This document shows positions 1-7,940 of a stretch of 17,782 nt of DNA, piece after piece. Position 1 is the stretch's first letter. Every line of letters starts with the position of its first letter. A model generated the notes under the pieces. It made no database searches, was not told the DNA's origin, and saw nothing but the letters and a program-made list of their open reading frames with translations. The translations under genes and the position numbers were made by a program. The DNA is taken from NCBI GenBank assembly GCA_944388635.1, contig CALXJN010000027.1, forward strand, positions 1 through 17,782. The letters run 5' to 3'. The DNA comes from an uncultured Clostridia bacterium (GTDB taxonomy: Bacteria; Bacillota; Clostridia; TANB77; CAG-508).

Positions 1-188
1 TATGACAACAATTGCAACAATGCCAGAACGGATATAGACCTAGCTCGAACATATTTGTACCACTTTTTTGTAGTTCTGGAAATTTAAGATTGTTAGTAAT
101 GACATCAGGAGAACTACAAGTACAAAATATGTCAACGGAAGAAGTAGCTCCAAGTGTGTTGAGTGGATTTATCAAATATGCAGTTTGA
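1..188 (+). CDS. C-terminal fragment of a phage-tail-like/surface protein, +1 frameshifted
   Basis: The gene enters from the left edge and only its last ~60 residues are in the window. The upstream frame (codons from position 2) reads MTTIATMPE, then CGG ATA TAG. Dropping the C at 29 continues as GYRPSSNIFVPLF, then about 45 more residues to TGA at 186-188. The joined stretch MPEGYRPSSN resembles the 'LPEGYRP' motif common near the C-terminus of Firmicute phage tail-fibre, BppU-like and related surface proteins. That resemblance is from memory and not searched. The join falls exactly inside the motif, which is the best evidence that the two frames belong to one protein. No start, signal or promoter is visible because the gene is truncated by the window. 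It could also be a decayed prophage remnant. Family assignment is moderate; the coding nature of the second frame is reasonably supported. Confidence 0.45.
29..31 (+). other. +1 frameshift site 1: in-frame CGG followed by Gly frame
   Basis: The upstream frame reads CCA GAA CGG ATA TAG. Skipping the C at 29 gives CCA GAA GGA TAT AGA CCT (P E G Y R P). Zero-frame translation would stop two codons after CGG. Confidence 0.55.
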
Positions 189-236
189 CACATTATAATA
201 TTCATGCTAAAATAAATATAGATATATAACTCAAAG

Positions 237-270
237 AGGCTAGGTTGGGAGCAACTTAGCCTTATAAAAT
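237..270 (+). terminator. Hairpin downstream of the first gene, possible weak terminator
   Basis: AGGCTAGGTTG (237-247) pairs with CAACTTAGCCT (252-262) across a GGAG loop, 11 pairs with one G-U. It is followed only by TATAAAATTT, so the U-tract is poor. It lies about 50 bases after the stop of the first gene. Confidence 0.45.
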
Positions 271-457
271 TTAATGCAATTTTTAATGCAACGCCAATAA
301 AAAGTTATAAAAAACGAGGTAAAAACATAAAAAATGTAAAAATATAAAAGACTTGAACATAGCTTTAAATAGCAGGTTATAAGAAATTATAAAAAATAAA
401 GGGAAATTATAAAATATAGATAATATACCTTATACACAAAATTAATATAATATCACA

Positions 458-500
458 AATAGCTGTAATGCTTAAAACAAGCATTACAGCTATTTTTCTT
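458..500 (+). terminator. Strong rho-independent terminator
   Basis: A perfect 16-bp stem, 458-473 with 479-494, closes a 5-base loop (AAAAC) and runs into TTTCTT. The U-run is on the plus strand only, so it ends rightward transcription coming from the upstream AT-rich region. It insulates the promoter at 622. Confidence 0.8.
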
Positions 501-621
501 CGCTTTGAAAAAAATATTACTTTAATATAGATACAGGAAATTAAAGAAATAGGTATGATACTAAGCTTTTGTATGTTTTTACAAAATTGGTAGATTTATG
601 CCATTTTGAGCCTTGTTTAAA

Positions 622-650
622 TTGACAAATGGTGCTAGATATAATATAAT
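622..650 (+). promoter_or_regulatory. Sigma-A promoter of the dgt-suf-lepA operon
   Basis: TTGACA at 622-627 and TATAAT at 645-650 are both perfect consensus with a 17-base spacer. A second TATAAT overlaps at 640-645. Transcription should start near 657, about 60 bases before the preferred dgt start codon. Confidence 0.8.
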
Positions 651-716
651 AAACACGGATATTTTGCAGGCTTTAGAATGCAAAAATTTAATAGTAATGA
701 GGGAGCTACTTTGGCA

Positions 717-2408
717 ATGAAAATAAATGGTTATAGAAGAGACACAAAAAGATTTTTAAATAGAAATTCTAAAAGTATAGTACAAACACAAAGATTAGAC
801 AATTATTCAAGTTTAATATTAGACATATTAGAAGAATATGCAAATGAGATAGATTCAAGTATTATCCCATATAACAAGAAAAGTTCAGAAGAGACAATGA
901 TGATAAAAGGACTTAGAAAATCTTCACAAGAGACAACAAATAGAAAAATACACATGGAAAATGTAGAAGGTATAGCTGTGGAAATCGCTAAAAAGTTAGG
1001 CTTACACACTGGAGTAACAAGGATAATTGCAAGAAATCATGATTTAGGACATACTTTTTTAGGACATAGTGGAGAATGGTGGCTATCTAATGTAAAAGAA
1101 GATTATGGAATTGGTTATTATACACATAATGCATTAGGACCAGCAGAATTAATATATAGAGATAATATATATAATGAAATATTAGATAGGATAAAAGCGT
1201 TTAATCCTGATATTAGAGATAGTGAAATTGCAAGAATAAGAAAAAGCTTGTGGTTAATTTTTGACGGAATAAATGCTCATAACGGAGAAAAAACAGAAAC
1301 AGAGTTTATTCCAGATACGAAAAAGGACGAAAGTAGATTTAATGAAGAGCTAGAAAGCTGTTTTACTAAAAAAGGATATGATAAGGGAATAATGCCAGCA
1401 ACTTTAGAGGGGTGCTTAATTAGAGTATGTGATAAAATTTCTTATGTGCCTTATGATATGGTAGATGGTTTACGTGAAGGGATAATTGATAAAATTGACG
1501 GAGATTATGTACCAGTATTAAATTTCCTTGGAATAACTATGGAAGAAATTGAAAAGGCTAATTTAACAAAAAATTACGAAGCAATTGCAAGAAAATTGCA
1601 AATACTCTTTACAAAAGATGTAATAGAAAATAGTACAAGCTCTGCAATAAGAATGTCGAATGATATTGCAAGAGCAATGCATGAACTTAGAAATATAAAT
1701 AATAGAGAAATTGTACAATATGCAGTATTAGGAGAAGATAACCAAACATATCCACAAGCAATTAAAACATTAATGGAAAGATTTTCTAACGTGTTATTGT
1801 CAGAAGATGTGTTAGATACAGAAAGAGCAAGAATAGAGTTTGCATCAAAATATCAAGGAACTCCTTATGAAGGATTTTCAAGATATTTAGCAGGTGTTAC
1901 TGAGGAAGAATTTGCATTTACAAAAGATTATGTTTGTAAAGCTATAAGACAAAGTATAGAAGATGAACAAGCAAAAGCAAGAGACATAGTACTTTCTGGG
2001 ACTGCATTTTCCGCTTCTACTGAATTCCCAAATAGAGATAAAAGAATACAAGGGTATATAAATTATTACATGGGAAGAGAGATTAAAGCTGGCTATTCAG
2101 AAGAGGAAGCAAAGCAAGATGCAAATGAAAGATATGCACAAGAAACAACTAAGGAGGCTTTAAGAGAAAAACTTAGCTTAGAATTTGGAGCAAAATATTT
2201 GGCAAGTTTAAATGATATAGAATTTTTTAAATTACTAAAAGATACAAAACTTATAACCACTACTCAAGCAGAAAGTTTGACTAGAAAATATAAAGATATA
2301 GGAAGAGAAGGACTAAAGAAAGAGGTATATGTGCAAGAACAATTTGGAACAATAATGAAGGCTCAAGAAGAAGATACAGAAAAAGTAGAAGATGAATTTG
2401 ATAGATAA
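717..2408 (+). CDS. HD-domain phosphohydrolase, dGTP triphosphohydrolase-like
   Basis: A 563-residue cytosolic protein with the HD metal-site pattern of the dGTPase family. Ligands by position are H79, H108-D109 (in NHDLGHTFLGHSGE, like the family's HDLGHPPFGHxGE) and D239 (in RVCDKISY). THNALG and HNGEKTE are further family-like blocks. Family members hydrolyse dGTP or other dNTPs to the nucleoside plus triphosphate. The substrate here is inferred. It is longer than typical ~330-500 residue members because of a helical C-terminal extension ending in an acidic tail. I chose the ATG at 717 because GAGGGAG sits 11 bases upstream. The in-frame ATG at 678 has only a weak AGG and lies about 20 bases from the predicted transcription start, but is possible. 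First gene after the 622 promoter, 28 bases before sufC. Confidence 0.8.
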   Translation: MKINGYRRDTKRFLNRNSKSIVQTQRLDNYSSLILDILEEYANEIDSSIIPYNKKSSEETMMIKGLRKSSQETTNRKIHMENVEGIAVEIAKKLGLHTGVTRIIARNHDLGHTFLGHSGEWWLSNVKEDYGIGYYTHNALGPAELIYRDNIYNEILDRIKAFNPDIRDSEIARIRKSLWLIFDGINAHNGEKTETEFIPDTKKDESRFNEELESCFTKKGYDKGIMPATLEGCLIRVCDKISYVPYDMVDGLREGIIDKIDGDYVPVLNFLGITMEEIEKANLTKNYEAIARKLQILFTKDVIENSTSSAIRMSNDIARAMHELRNINNREIVQYAVLGEDNQTYPQAIKTLMERFSNVLLSEDVLDTERARIEFASKYQGTPYEGFSRYLAGVTEEEFAFTKDYVCKAIRQSIEDEQAKARDIVLSGTAFSASTEFPNRDKRIQGYINYYMGREIKAGYSEEEAKQDANERYAQETTKEALREKLSLEFGAKYLASLNDIEFFKLLKDTKLITTTQAESLTRKYKDIGREGLKKEVYVQEQFGTIMKAQEEDTEKVEDEFDR

Positions 2409-2436
2409 AATGTAGAATATAAGAAGGAGTGAAGGA

Positions 2437-3153
2437 ATGTTAGAAATACAAGATTTATGTTTTACAAGAGATAGTAAAAAAATATTAGATAATATAAATT
2501 TAAAAATGGATACAAATAAATTTGTAGTAATTACAGGACCAAATGGCTCTGGAAAATCTACTCTTGCTAAAATAATAATGGGCATTGAAAAACAAGATTC
2601 TGGCAAAGTTATTTTAGATGGCAAAGATATAACAAAACTTAGCATAGATAAAAGAGCAAAGCTAGGAATAGGTTTTGCTTTTCAACAACCAGTAAAATTT
2701 AAAGGGATAACTGTATATGATTTAATAAAATTCTCTGCTGATAAAGATATAAGCAAAAAAGAAGCATGTGATATATTAAGTATGGTAGGTCTATGTGCAA
2801 GAGAATATGTAGATAGAGAGGTAAATGGTTCTTTATCAGGAGGAGAATTAAAAAGAATAGAAATTGCAACAATAATTGCAAGAAAATCAAAATTAACTAT
2901 TTTTGATGAACCAGAAGCAGGGATAGATTTATGGAGTTTTAATAATTTAATAAGCGTTTTTGAAAAGATGAGAGAAGAAACGAAAGGCTTGACAATCATT
3001 ATTTCTCACCAAGAAAGAATTTTAAATATAGCAGATGAGATAATTTTAATGAATAGCGGTAAAATAGAAAAAATGGCAAGTAGAGACGAATTATTAGCAA
3101 GCGTTATGAAAGATACAATCTGTTGTAGGCTCGATAGAAAGGAGCAATGTTAA
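2437..3153 (+). CDS. sufC: SufC-type ABC ATPase of Fe-S cluster assembly (SmsC-like)
   Basis: A 238-residue soluble ABC ATPase that powers the SUF scaffold. The Walker A GPNGSGKST is at 34-42, the signature LSGGE at 133-137, the Walker B LTIFDEPEAG around 153-162, and the switch histidine H191 in IISHQ. The motif 'DEPEAGID' and the neighbouring SufB/D-like gene distinguish it from transporter ATPases. A strong AAGGAG precedes the ATG. The stop overlaps the next start by one base (TAATG), so the two proteins are probably translationally coupled and made in matched amounts. No sufS, sufU or second sufB/D paralogue lies beside it. This fits the minimal two-component SUF-like (SMS) layout known from Clostridia and archaea. 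Confidence 0.9.
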   Translation: MLEIQDLCFTRDSKKILDNINLKMDTNKFVVITGPNGSGKSTLAKIIMGIEKQDSGKVILDGKDITKLSIDKRAKLGIGFAFQQPVKFKGITVYDLIKFSADKDISKKEACDILSMVGLCAREYVDREVNGSLSGGELKRIEIATIIARKSKLTIFDEPEAGIDLWSFNNLISVFEKMREETKGLTIIISHQERILNIADEIILMNSGKIEKMASRDELLASVMKDTICCRLDRKEQC

Positions 3154-4070
3154 TGGATAATATTGATAAAGAATTGTTAAAAGAAATTGCTTCTTTAGAG
3201 AAAGCTCCTGAAGGTGCATATAATATTAGAAAAAATGGCCAAGGGATAGAGAGAAAAGTTACAGAAAACATAAATATCGTAACTAAAGAAGGAGTATCTG
3301 GAATAGATATATATGTAAAAGAAAATACAAAATTTGATATTGTACACATTCCAGTTATAATTACAGAAAGTGGGCTTACAGACGTAGTATATAATGATTT
3401 CCATATTGGAGAAAATGCAAATGTTATAATAATTGCAGGATGTGGCATACATAATGACCATGAAAAAGATTCAAGGCATGACGGAATTCATAGATTTTTC
3501 TTAGAGAAAAATGCGAAAGTTAGATATATAGAAAAACATTATGGAGAAGGTAAAGGCACAGGAAAGAAAATATTAAACCCTGTAACAGAGGTGTATCTTA
3601 AAGAAGGAGCAAACCTAGAAATGGAAAGTACACAAATAAAAGGTGTAGATTCGACTATAAGAGTTACAAAAGGCGAACTTGGGAAAGATACGAACTTTGT
3701 AGTTACAGAAAAGATATTAACACATGGAAAACAATATGCAGAAACAGAATTTGATGTAAACTTAAATGGAGAAAATGCAAGTACACATGTGACTTCTAGA
3801 TCTGTTGCAACAGAAAAATCTAAGCAAAAATTTATTTCTAAAATATATGGAAATACAAAATGTTATGCACATGTAGAATGTGATTCAATAATAAAAGATG
3901 AAGGAAAAGTGCAAGCAATACCAGAGATTACAGCAAATGATATTGATGCAAATTTAATACATGAAGCAGCAATTGGAAAAATTGCAGGGGAACAACTTAT
4001 GAAACTCATGACACTTGGCTTAAGTGAAAAAGAAGCAGAAGAAGCAATAATAAATGGATTTTTAAAATAA
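3153..4070 (+). CDS. sufB: SufB/SufD-family Fe-S scaffold protein (SmsB-like)
   Basis: A 305-residue protein, shorter than classical SufB (~470). It is a single beta-helix SufBD core with the typical IIIAGCGIHND and RHDGIHRFFLE segments and the conserved C-terminal block with an NDIDANLIHEAAIG-type sequence that contacts SufC. It should form the scaffold on which Fe-S clusters are built, with SufC as ATPase, in the cytosol. I chose the ATG at 3153, which overlaps the sufC stop by one base, because AAAGGAG (3138-3144) is 8 bases away. The ATG at 3147 would leave only 2 bases. With no SufD partner in the window, a homodimer is likely. This is inference from the minimal SMS-type systems. Confidence 0.88.
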   Translation: MDNIDKELLKEIASLEKAPEGAYNIRKNGQGIERKVTENINIVTKEGVSGIDIYVKENTKFDIVHIPVIITESGLTDVVYNDFHIGENANVIIIAGCGIHNDHEKDSRHDGIHRFFLEKNAKVRYIEKHYGEGKGTGKKILNPVTEVYLKEGANLEMESTQIKGVDSTIRVTKGELGKDTNFVVTEKILTHGKQYAETEFDVNLNGENASTHVTSRSVATEKSKQKFISKIYGNTKCYAHVECDSIIKDEGKVQAIPEITANDIDANLIHEAAIGKIAGEQLMKLMTLGLSEKEAEEAIINGFLK

Positions 4071-4102
4071 TCCTTTTAAAGAAGGGAGCAATTTAAGAAT
4101 AA

Positions 4103-5911
4103 ATGCGAAAACAAGATTACATTAGAAATTTTAGTATAATTGCACATATAGACCATGGAAAATCAACTTTAGCAGATAGATTAATAGAAATGACAGGTGT
4201 TTTATCTGCAAGAGAGATGGAGTCTCAAGTTTTAGACAATATGGAACTTGAAAAAGAAAGAGGAATAACGATAAAATCTCAAGCAGTTAGAATGAAATAT
4301 AAAGCAAAAAATGGAAATGAATATATATTAAACTTGATTGATACACCAGGGCATGTTGACTTTAATTATGAAGTATCAAGAAGTTTAGCAGCATGTGACG
4401 GGGCAATTTTGGTCGTGGATAGTACACAAGGGGTTGAAGCTCAAACTCTTGCAAATGTATATTTAGCATTAGATAATAATTTGGAGATTCTTCCTGTAAT
4501 AAATAAGGTTGATTTACCTAATGCAAGACCAGAAGAAGTAAAAAAAGAGATAGAAGATATAATTGGGATAGATACAGAAGAAGCTCCTTGTATATCTGCA
4601 AAATCTGGCTTAAATGTGGATAAGGTTTTAGAACAAATCGTAGAAAAAATACCAGCACCAAAGGGAAGTGAAGAAAACAAAACGCAAGCTTTAATCTTTG
4701 ACTCATATTATGACAATTATAAAGGTGCAATAGCACATGTAAGAATGGTAGAGGGAAAAATCAAAGTAGGCGATGAAATAGAACTTATGGCTGCTGGAAA
4801 GATATTTACTGTTACAGAAGTAGGGTATTTTGAACCAGGACAATATGTGCCATGTGATGAAATAGTTGCAGGGGAAGTTGGATATGTTGCGGCAAGTATT
4901 AAAAATTTATCAGATATACATGTCGGAGATACAATTACTTTAAAAAATAACCCAGCAACAGAAAAACTTCCAGGCTATAAAAAGGTAAATCCTATGGTAT
5001 ATTGCGGACTTTATCCAGTTGACGGTAGCGACTATGAGAACTTAAAAGTAGCACTTGAAAAATTAAAACTAAATGATGCTTCTCTTCAATATGAGCCAGA
5101 AACTTCAGCTGCGTTAGGCTTTGGATTTAGATGTGGCTTTTTAGGACTGTTACATTTGGAAATAATAGAAGAAAGACTAGATAGGGAATTTGACTTAAGT
5201 CTAATTACAACAGCACCTTCGGTTATATATAAGGTATATAAAACAAATGGAGAGATGATAGAGCTATATAACCCAACAGATTTGCCAAGCCCACAAGAAA
5301 TATCATATATAGAAGAACCAATTGTAAGGGCAGAAATATTAACACCAAAAGATTATGTTGGCGGAATAATGGAAATTTGCCAAAATAGACGTGGAATATA
5401 TATAGATATGAAGTATTTAGACACAAATAGAGTTACACTCGTCTATGAGTTACCTTTAAATGAGATAATATATGACTTTTTTGATATATTAAAATCAAAG
5501 ACAAAGGGTTATGCATCCTTTGATTATGAGTTCAAAGAATATAGAAGAGCAGACTTAGTAAAACTCGATATACATGTAAATGGAGAAGCTGTTGATGCAC
5601 TATCATTTATTGTTCATAAAGACAGCAGTTATACAAGAGGCAAAAAAATGGTAGAAAAGCTAAAAACAGCAATACCAAGACAACTATTTGCAATCCCTCT
5701 TCAAGCAGTTGTAGGAGGTAAAGTTATTGCAAGAGAAACAATTTCTGCAATGAGAAAAGATGTACTTGCTAAATGTTATGGTGGAGATATATCAAGAAAG
5801 AAAAAATTACTTGAAAAGCAGAAAAAAGGTAAAAAGAAGATGAGGCAAATTGGTAGTGTAGAAATGCCTCAAGAAGCTTTCTTAAGTGTACTTAAGCTAG
5901 ATGATGAATAG
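4103..5911 (+). CDS. lepA: Elongation factor 4 (LepA), ribosomal back-translocase GTPase
   Basis: A 602-residue full-length LepA. The GTPase motifs are AHIDHGKST (14-22), the switch I segment KERGITIK (51-58), DTPGHVDF (80-87) and NKVD (134-137). Domain II, the EF-G-like domains and the LepA-specific C-terminal domain (with GKVIARETISAMRKDV and CYGGDISRKKKLLEKQKKGKKKM) are all present. It binds ribosomes and promotes back-translocation or recovery of stalled translation. GGGAG lies 14 bases upstream of the ATG, slightly far. The gene is 32 bases after sufB and 34 before the kinase gene, so it is co-transcribed. It is not next to hemW/hrcA, its usual neighbours in Firmicutes. Arg2 is one of the few CGN (CGA) codons in the window. 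No anomalies. Confidence 0.97.
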   Translation: MRKQDYIRNFSIIAHIDHGKSTLADRLIEMTGVLSAREMESQVLDNMELEKERGITIKSQAVRMKYKAKNGNEYILNLIDTPGHVDFNYEVSRSLAACDGAILVVDSTQGVEAQTLANVYLALDNNLEILPVINKVDLPNARPEEVKKEIEDIIGIDTEEAPCISAKSGLNVDKVLEQIVEKIPAPKGSEENKTQALIFDSYYDNYKGAIAHVRMVEGKIKVGDEIELMAAGKIFTVTEVGYFEPGQYVPCDEIVAGEVGYVAASIKNLSDIHVGDTITLKNNPATEKLPGYKKVNPMVYCGLYPVDGSDYENLKVALEKLKLNDASLQYEPETSAALGFGFRCGFLGLLHLEIIEERLDREFDLSLITTAPSVIYKVYKTNGEMIELYNPTDLPSPQEISYIEEPIVRAEILTPKDYVGGIMEICQNRRGIYIDMKYLDTNRVTLVYELPLNEIIYDFFDILKSKTKGYASFDYEFKEYRRADLVKLDIHVNGEAVDALSFIVHKDSSYTRGKKMVEKLKTAIPRQLFAIPLQAVVGGKVIARETISAMRKDVLAKCYGGDISRKKKLLEKQKKGKKKMRQIGSVEMPQEAFLSVLKLDDE

Positions 5912-5945
5912 ATTTATCAAGGAAAATTAAATAAGGAGAAATCGT

Positions 5946-7586
5946 ATGAAACTAATTTGTAATGGAAAAGAATATGAAGTAAACAAAAGAAAAAGTATTT
6001 TAGAGATATTAAAAGATGAAATAGAAAAATCAGAAAATGAAATAATTGCATGTAATTTTAATAATGAGATAAAAAGCTTAAATTATATCCCAGAAGAAAG
6101 TGGAAAAGTTGAACTGTTAGATTATACTACAACAGAAGGTAAAAGAGTGTATGTTAGAGGAATATCATATATAATGGCAATGGCAATAAATGAGCTTTAT
6201 CCAGAAGCTTTTCTTACAGTAAATTATCAATTAGACAACTCTATGTATTGCACATTAGATAATATGTATTTAACAGATGAAGCACTTGAAAATATAAAAA
6301 TAAGAATGAATAAGCTTGTATATGAGAATTTACCTATAAAAAAGGTAAAAATGACACAAGAAGAAGCAGAAGAATTTTATGAAAGAGAAAAAACATTAAG
6401 AGGAATTTTACAAATAGACAATGAAACAAATGAAGAAATATCATTATATTATTGCAAAGATTATTATAATTATTTTTATGGCGTAATGCCAATTTCCACA
6501 GGATATATGAAAATATATGATGTTATAAGATATAGCAATGGCTTTTTATTAAGATATCCAAGCAAAAAAAATCCAAATAGGCTTGATAATTTTAAAGAAA
6601 ATAAAAAATTAATGTCTACATTCCAAGACTATGAAGATATATACAGATTATTAAAATTAAATACAATATATAGATTAAATAAAAAAGTCGAAGAAGATAA
6701 TGGCAAAGAAACAATACTTCTAGCAGAAGCTTTGCACGAAAAGAAAATTTCAGATATAGCAGATAAAATTGCAAAAAATAGAAAAATAAAAATGATATTA
6801 ATTGCAGGACCTTCATCATCAGGAAAAACAACATTTGCAAAAAGACTAGGAATACAGCTAAAATTAAATGGAATAGAACCAAAGACTTTATCAGTAGATA
6901 ATTATTTTGTTGAAAGAGAACAAAACCCAAAAGATGAAGAAGGAAATTATGACTTTGAATGCATTGAAGCACTAGATTTAAGACTATTTAATGAACATAT
7001 ATTAAAATTACTTGCAGGAGAAGAAGTTGAAATACCTAGATTTGATTTTGAGACAGGACACAAAAACTATGAAGGAGATTTTGTAAAACTAGAAGATAAT
7101 GAAGTGCTTGTTATAGAAGGAATACATTGCTTGAATGATAAATTAACAGAAGCAATACCAAAAGACAAAAAGTTTAAAATTTATATAAGTGCATTAACAG
7201 TACTTAACATAGACTATTATAATAGAATATCAACAACAGATACAAGATTAATAAGAAGAATTGTAAGAGACTATAAATATAGACATTATTCAGCAAAAGA
7301 AACAATTGAAAGGTGGGCTTCTGTAAATAAAGGTGAAGAAAAATACATATTCCCATATCAAGAACAGGCAGATGCAATGTTTAATTCATCAATAGTATAT
7401 GAATTAGGAGTGCTAAAAAAACATGCATTACCAGTTTTGCAAGAAATTACAAGAGAAGATGAAGAATATGCAGAAGCACAAAGACTAATAAATCTTTTAA
7501 ATTATTTTAAGAAGATTCCAGAAAAATATATACCAGAAAGCTCAATCCTAAGAGAATTCATAGGAGGAAGCATATTTGAATACTAG
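5946..7586 (+). CDS. TGS/tRNA-SAD-like nucleoside kinase (uridine kinase family fusion)
   Basis: A 546-residue cytosolic protein. The N-terminal ~60 residues look like a TGS fold. Residues ~60-250 resemble the second additional domain of threonyl-tRNA synthetase. The C-terminal half is a PRK/uridine-kinase P-loop domain with GPSSSGKTT at 288-296, then LSVDNYF and IPRFDFETGHK. This architecture is a recognised clostridial family annotated as nucleoside or uridine kinase. The kinase would phosphorylate a (ribo)nucleoside. The actual substrate and the role of the synthetase-like half are unknown, and the aminoacylation catalytic core is absent. AAGGAG precedes the ATG by a few bases. It lies 14 bases before the RNHCP gene in the same operon. 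Confidence 0.85.
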   Translation: MKLICNGKEYEVNKRKSILEILKDEIEKSENEIIACNFNNEIKSLNYIPEESGKVELLDYTTTEGKRVYVRGISYIMAMAINELYPEAFLTVNYQLDNSMYCTLDNMYLTDEALENIKIRMNKLVYENLPIKKVKMTQEEAEEFYEREKTLRGILQIDNETNEEISLYYCKDYYNYFYGVMPISTGYMKIYDVIRYSNGFLLRYPSKKNPNRLDNFKENKKLMSTFQDYEDIYRLLKLNTIYRLNKKVEEDNGKETILLAEALHEKKISDIADKIAKNRKIKMILIAGPSSSGKTTFAKRLGIQLKLNGIEPKTLSVDNYFVEREQNPKDEEGNYDFECIEALDLRLFNEHILKLLAGEEVEIPRFDFETGHKNYEGDFVKLEDNEVLVIEGIHCLNDKLTEAIPKDKKFKIYISALTVLNIDYYNRISTTDTRLIRRIVRDYKYRHYSAKETIERWASVNKGEEKYIFPYQEQADAMFNSSIVYELGVLKKHALPVLQEITREDEEYAEAQRLINLLNYFKKIPEKYIPESSILREFIGGSIFEY

Positions 7587-7600
7587 GAAGGAAAATTTTA

Positions 7601-7921
7601 ATGGGAGCAAACTTTACAGAAATAGATGAAGAATTTATATGTGAAAATTGTGGCAAAAAAGTGGGAAAACTGGGCTATTCATGTAGGAATCACTGCCCAT
7701 ATTGCCTTTATTCGAAACATGTAGATAAAAATCCAGGAGACAGAGAAGAAGAATGCCACGGAATGCTAGAGCCAATAGATATAGAAATAAATTCGAAAAA
7801 AGGATATGTTATTGTCTTTAAGTGCATAAAATGTGGAGCTATCAGAAAAAATAAAGTAGCAGAAGATGATAATATGGAACTTATATATAAAATAATGGAA
7901 AAGAAAGCCAAAGGAATGTAA
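7601..7921 (+). CDS. RNHCP-domain zinc-binding protein
   Basis: A 106-residue small protein with the diagnostic RNHCP motif (CRNHCPYCLYSKHVD, residues 28-42). CxxC pairs at C14/C17, C32/C35 and C75/C78, plus C28, C52 and H53, suggest one or two structural zinc sites. The family is named after the motif and has no established function; a nucleic-acid-binding role is only a guess. A good GGAAGG precedes the ATG. It is 14 bases after the kinase gene and 19 before the solute-binding protein gene, so it is an operon member. Confidence 0.85.
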   Translation: MGANFTEIDEEFICENCGKKVGKLGYSCRNHCPYCLYSKHVDKNPGDREEECHGMLEPIDIEINSKKGYVIVFKCIKCGAIRKNKVAEDDNMELIYKIMEKKAKGM

Positions 7922-7940
7922 CCAAAGAAAGGAAATGCCT

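Larger units (their letters stand above)
189..621. other. AT-rich intergenic stretch without a recognisable gene
   Basis: I find no convincing ORF with a ribosome binding site on either strand. The stretch holds a hairpin just after the first gene (237-262), a very AT-rich low-complexity segment (about 264-457) with a direct repeat TTAATGCAA (around 273 and 284), and a strong terminator (458-500). The dgt-operon promoter follows at 622. A small RNA ending at the 458-500 terminator is possible but unsupported by a clear promoter. Confidence 0.6.

Noticed and set aside
568..600. Tiny ORF MILSFCMFLQNW upstream of dgt
   Set aside because: Only 12 codons, weak ribosome binding site, and it lies before the promoter of the operon.
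2313..2645. Minus-strand open frames opposite dgt/sufC and similar antisense frames throughout (for example opposite lepA, gerW, ytvI)
   Set aside because: They lie inside well-supported genes, are made of Leu/Ile/Phe/Tyr-rich low-complexity sequence typical of the complement of AT-rich coding DNA, and lack ribosome binding sites.
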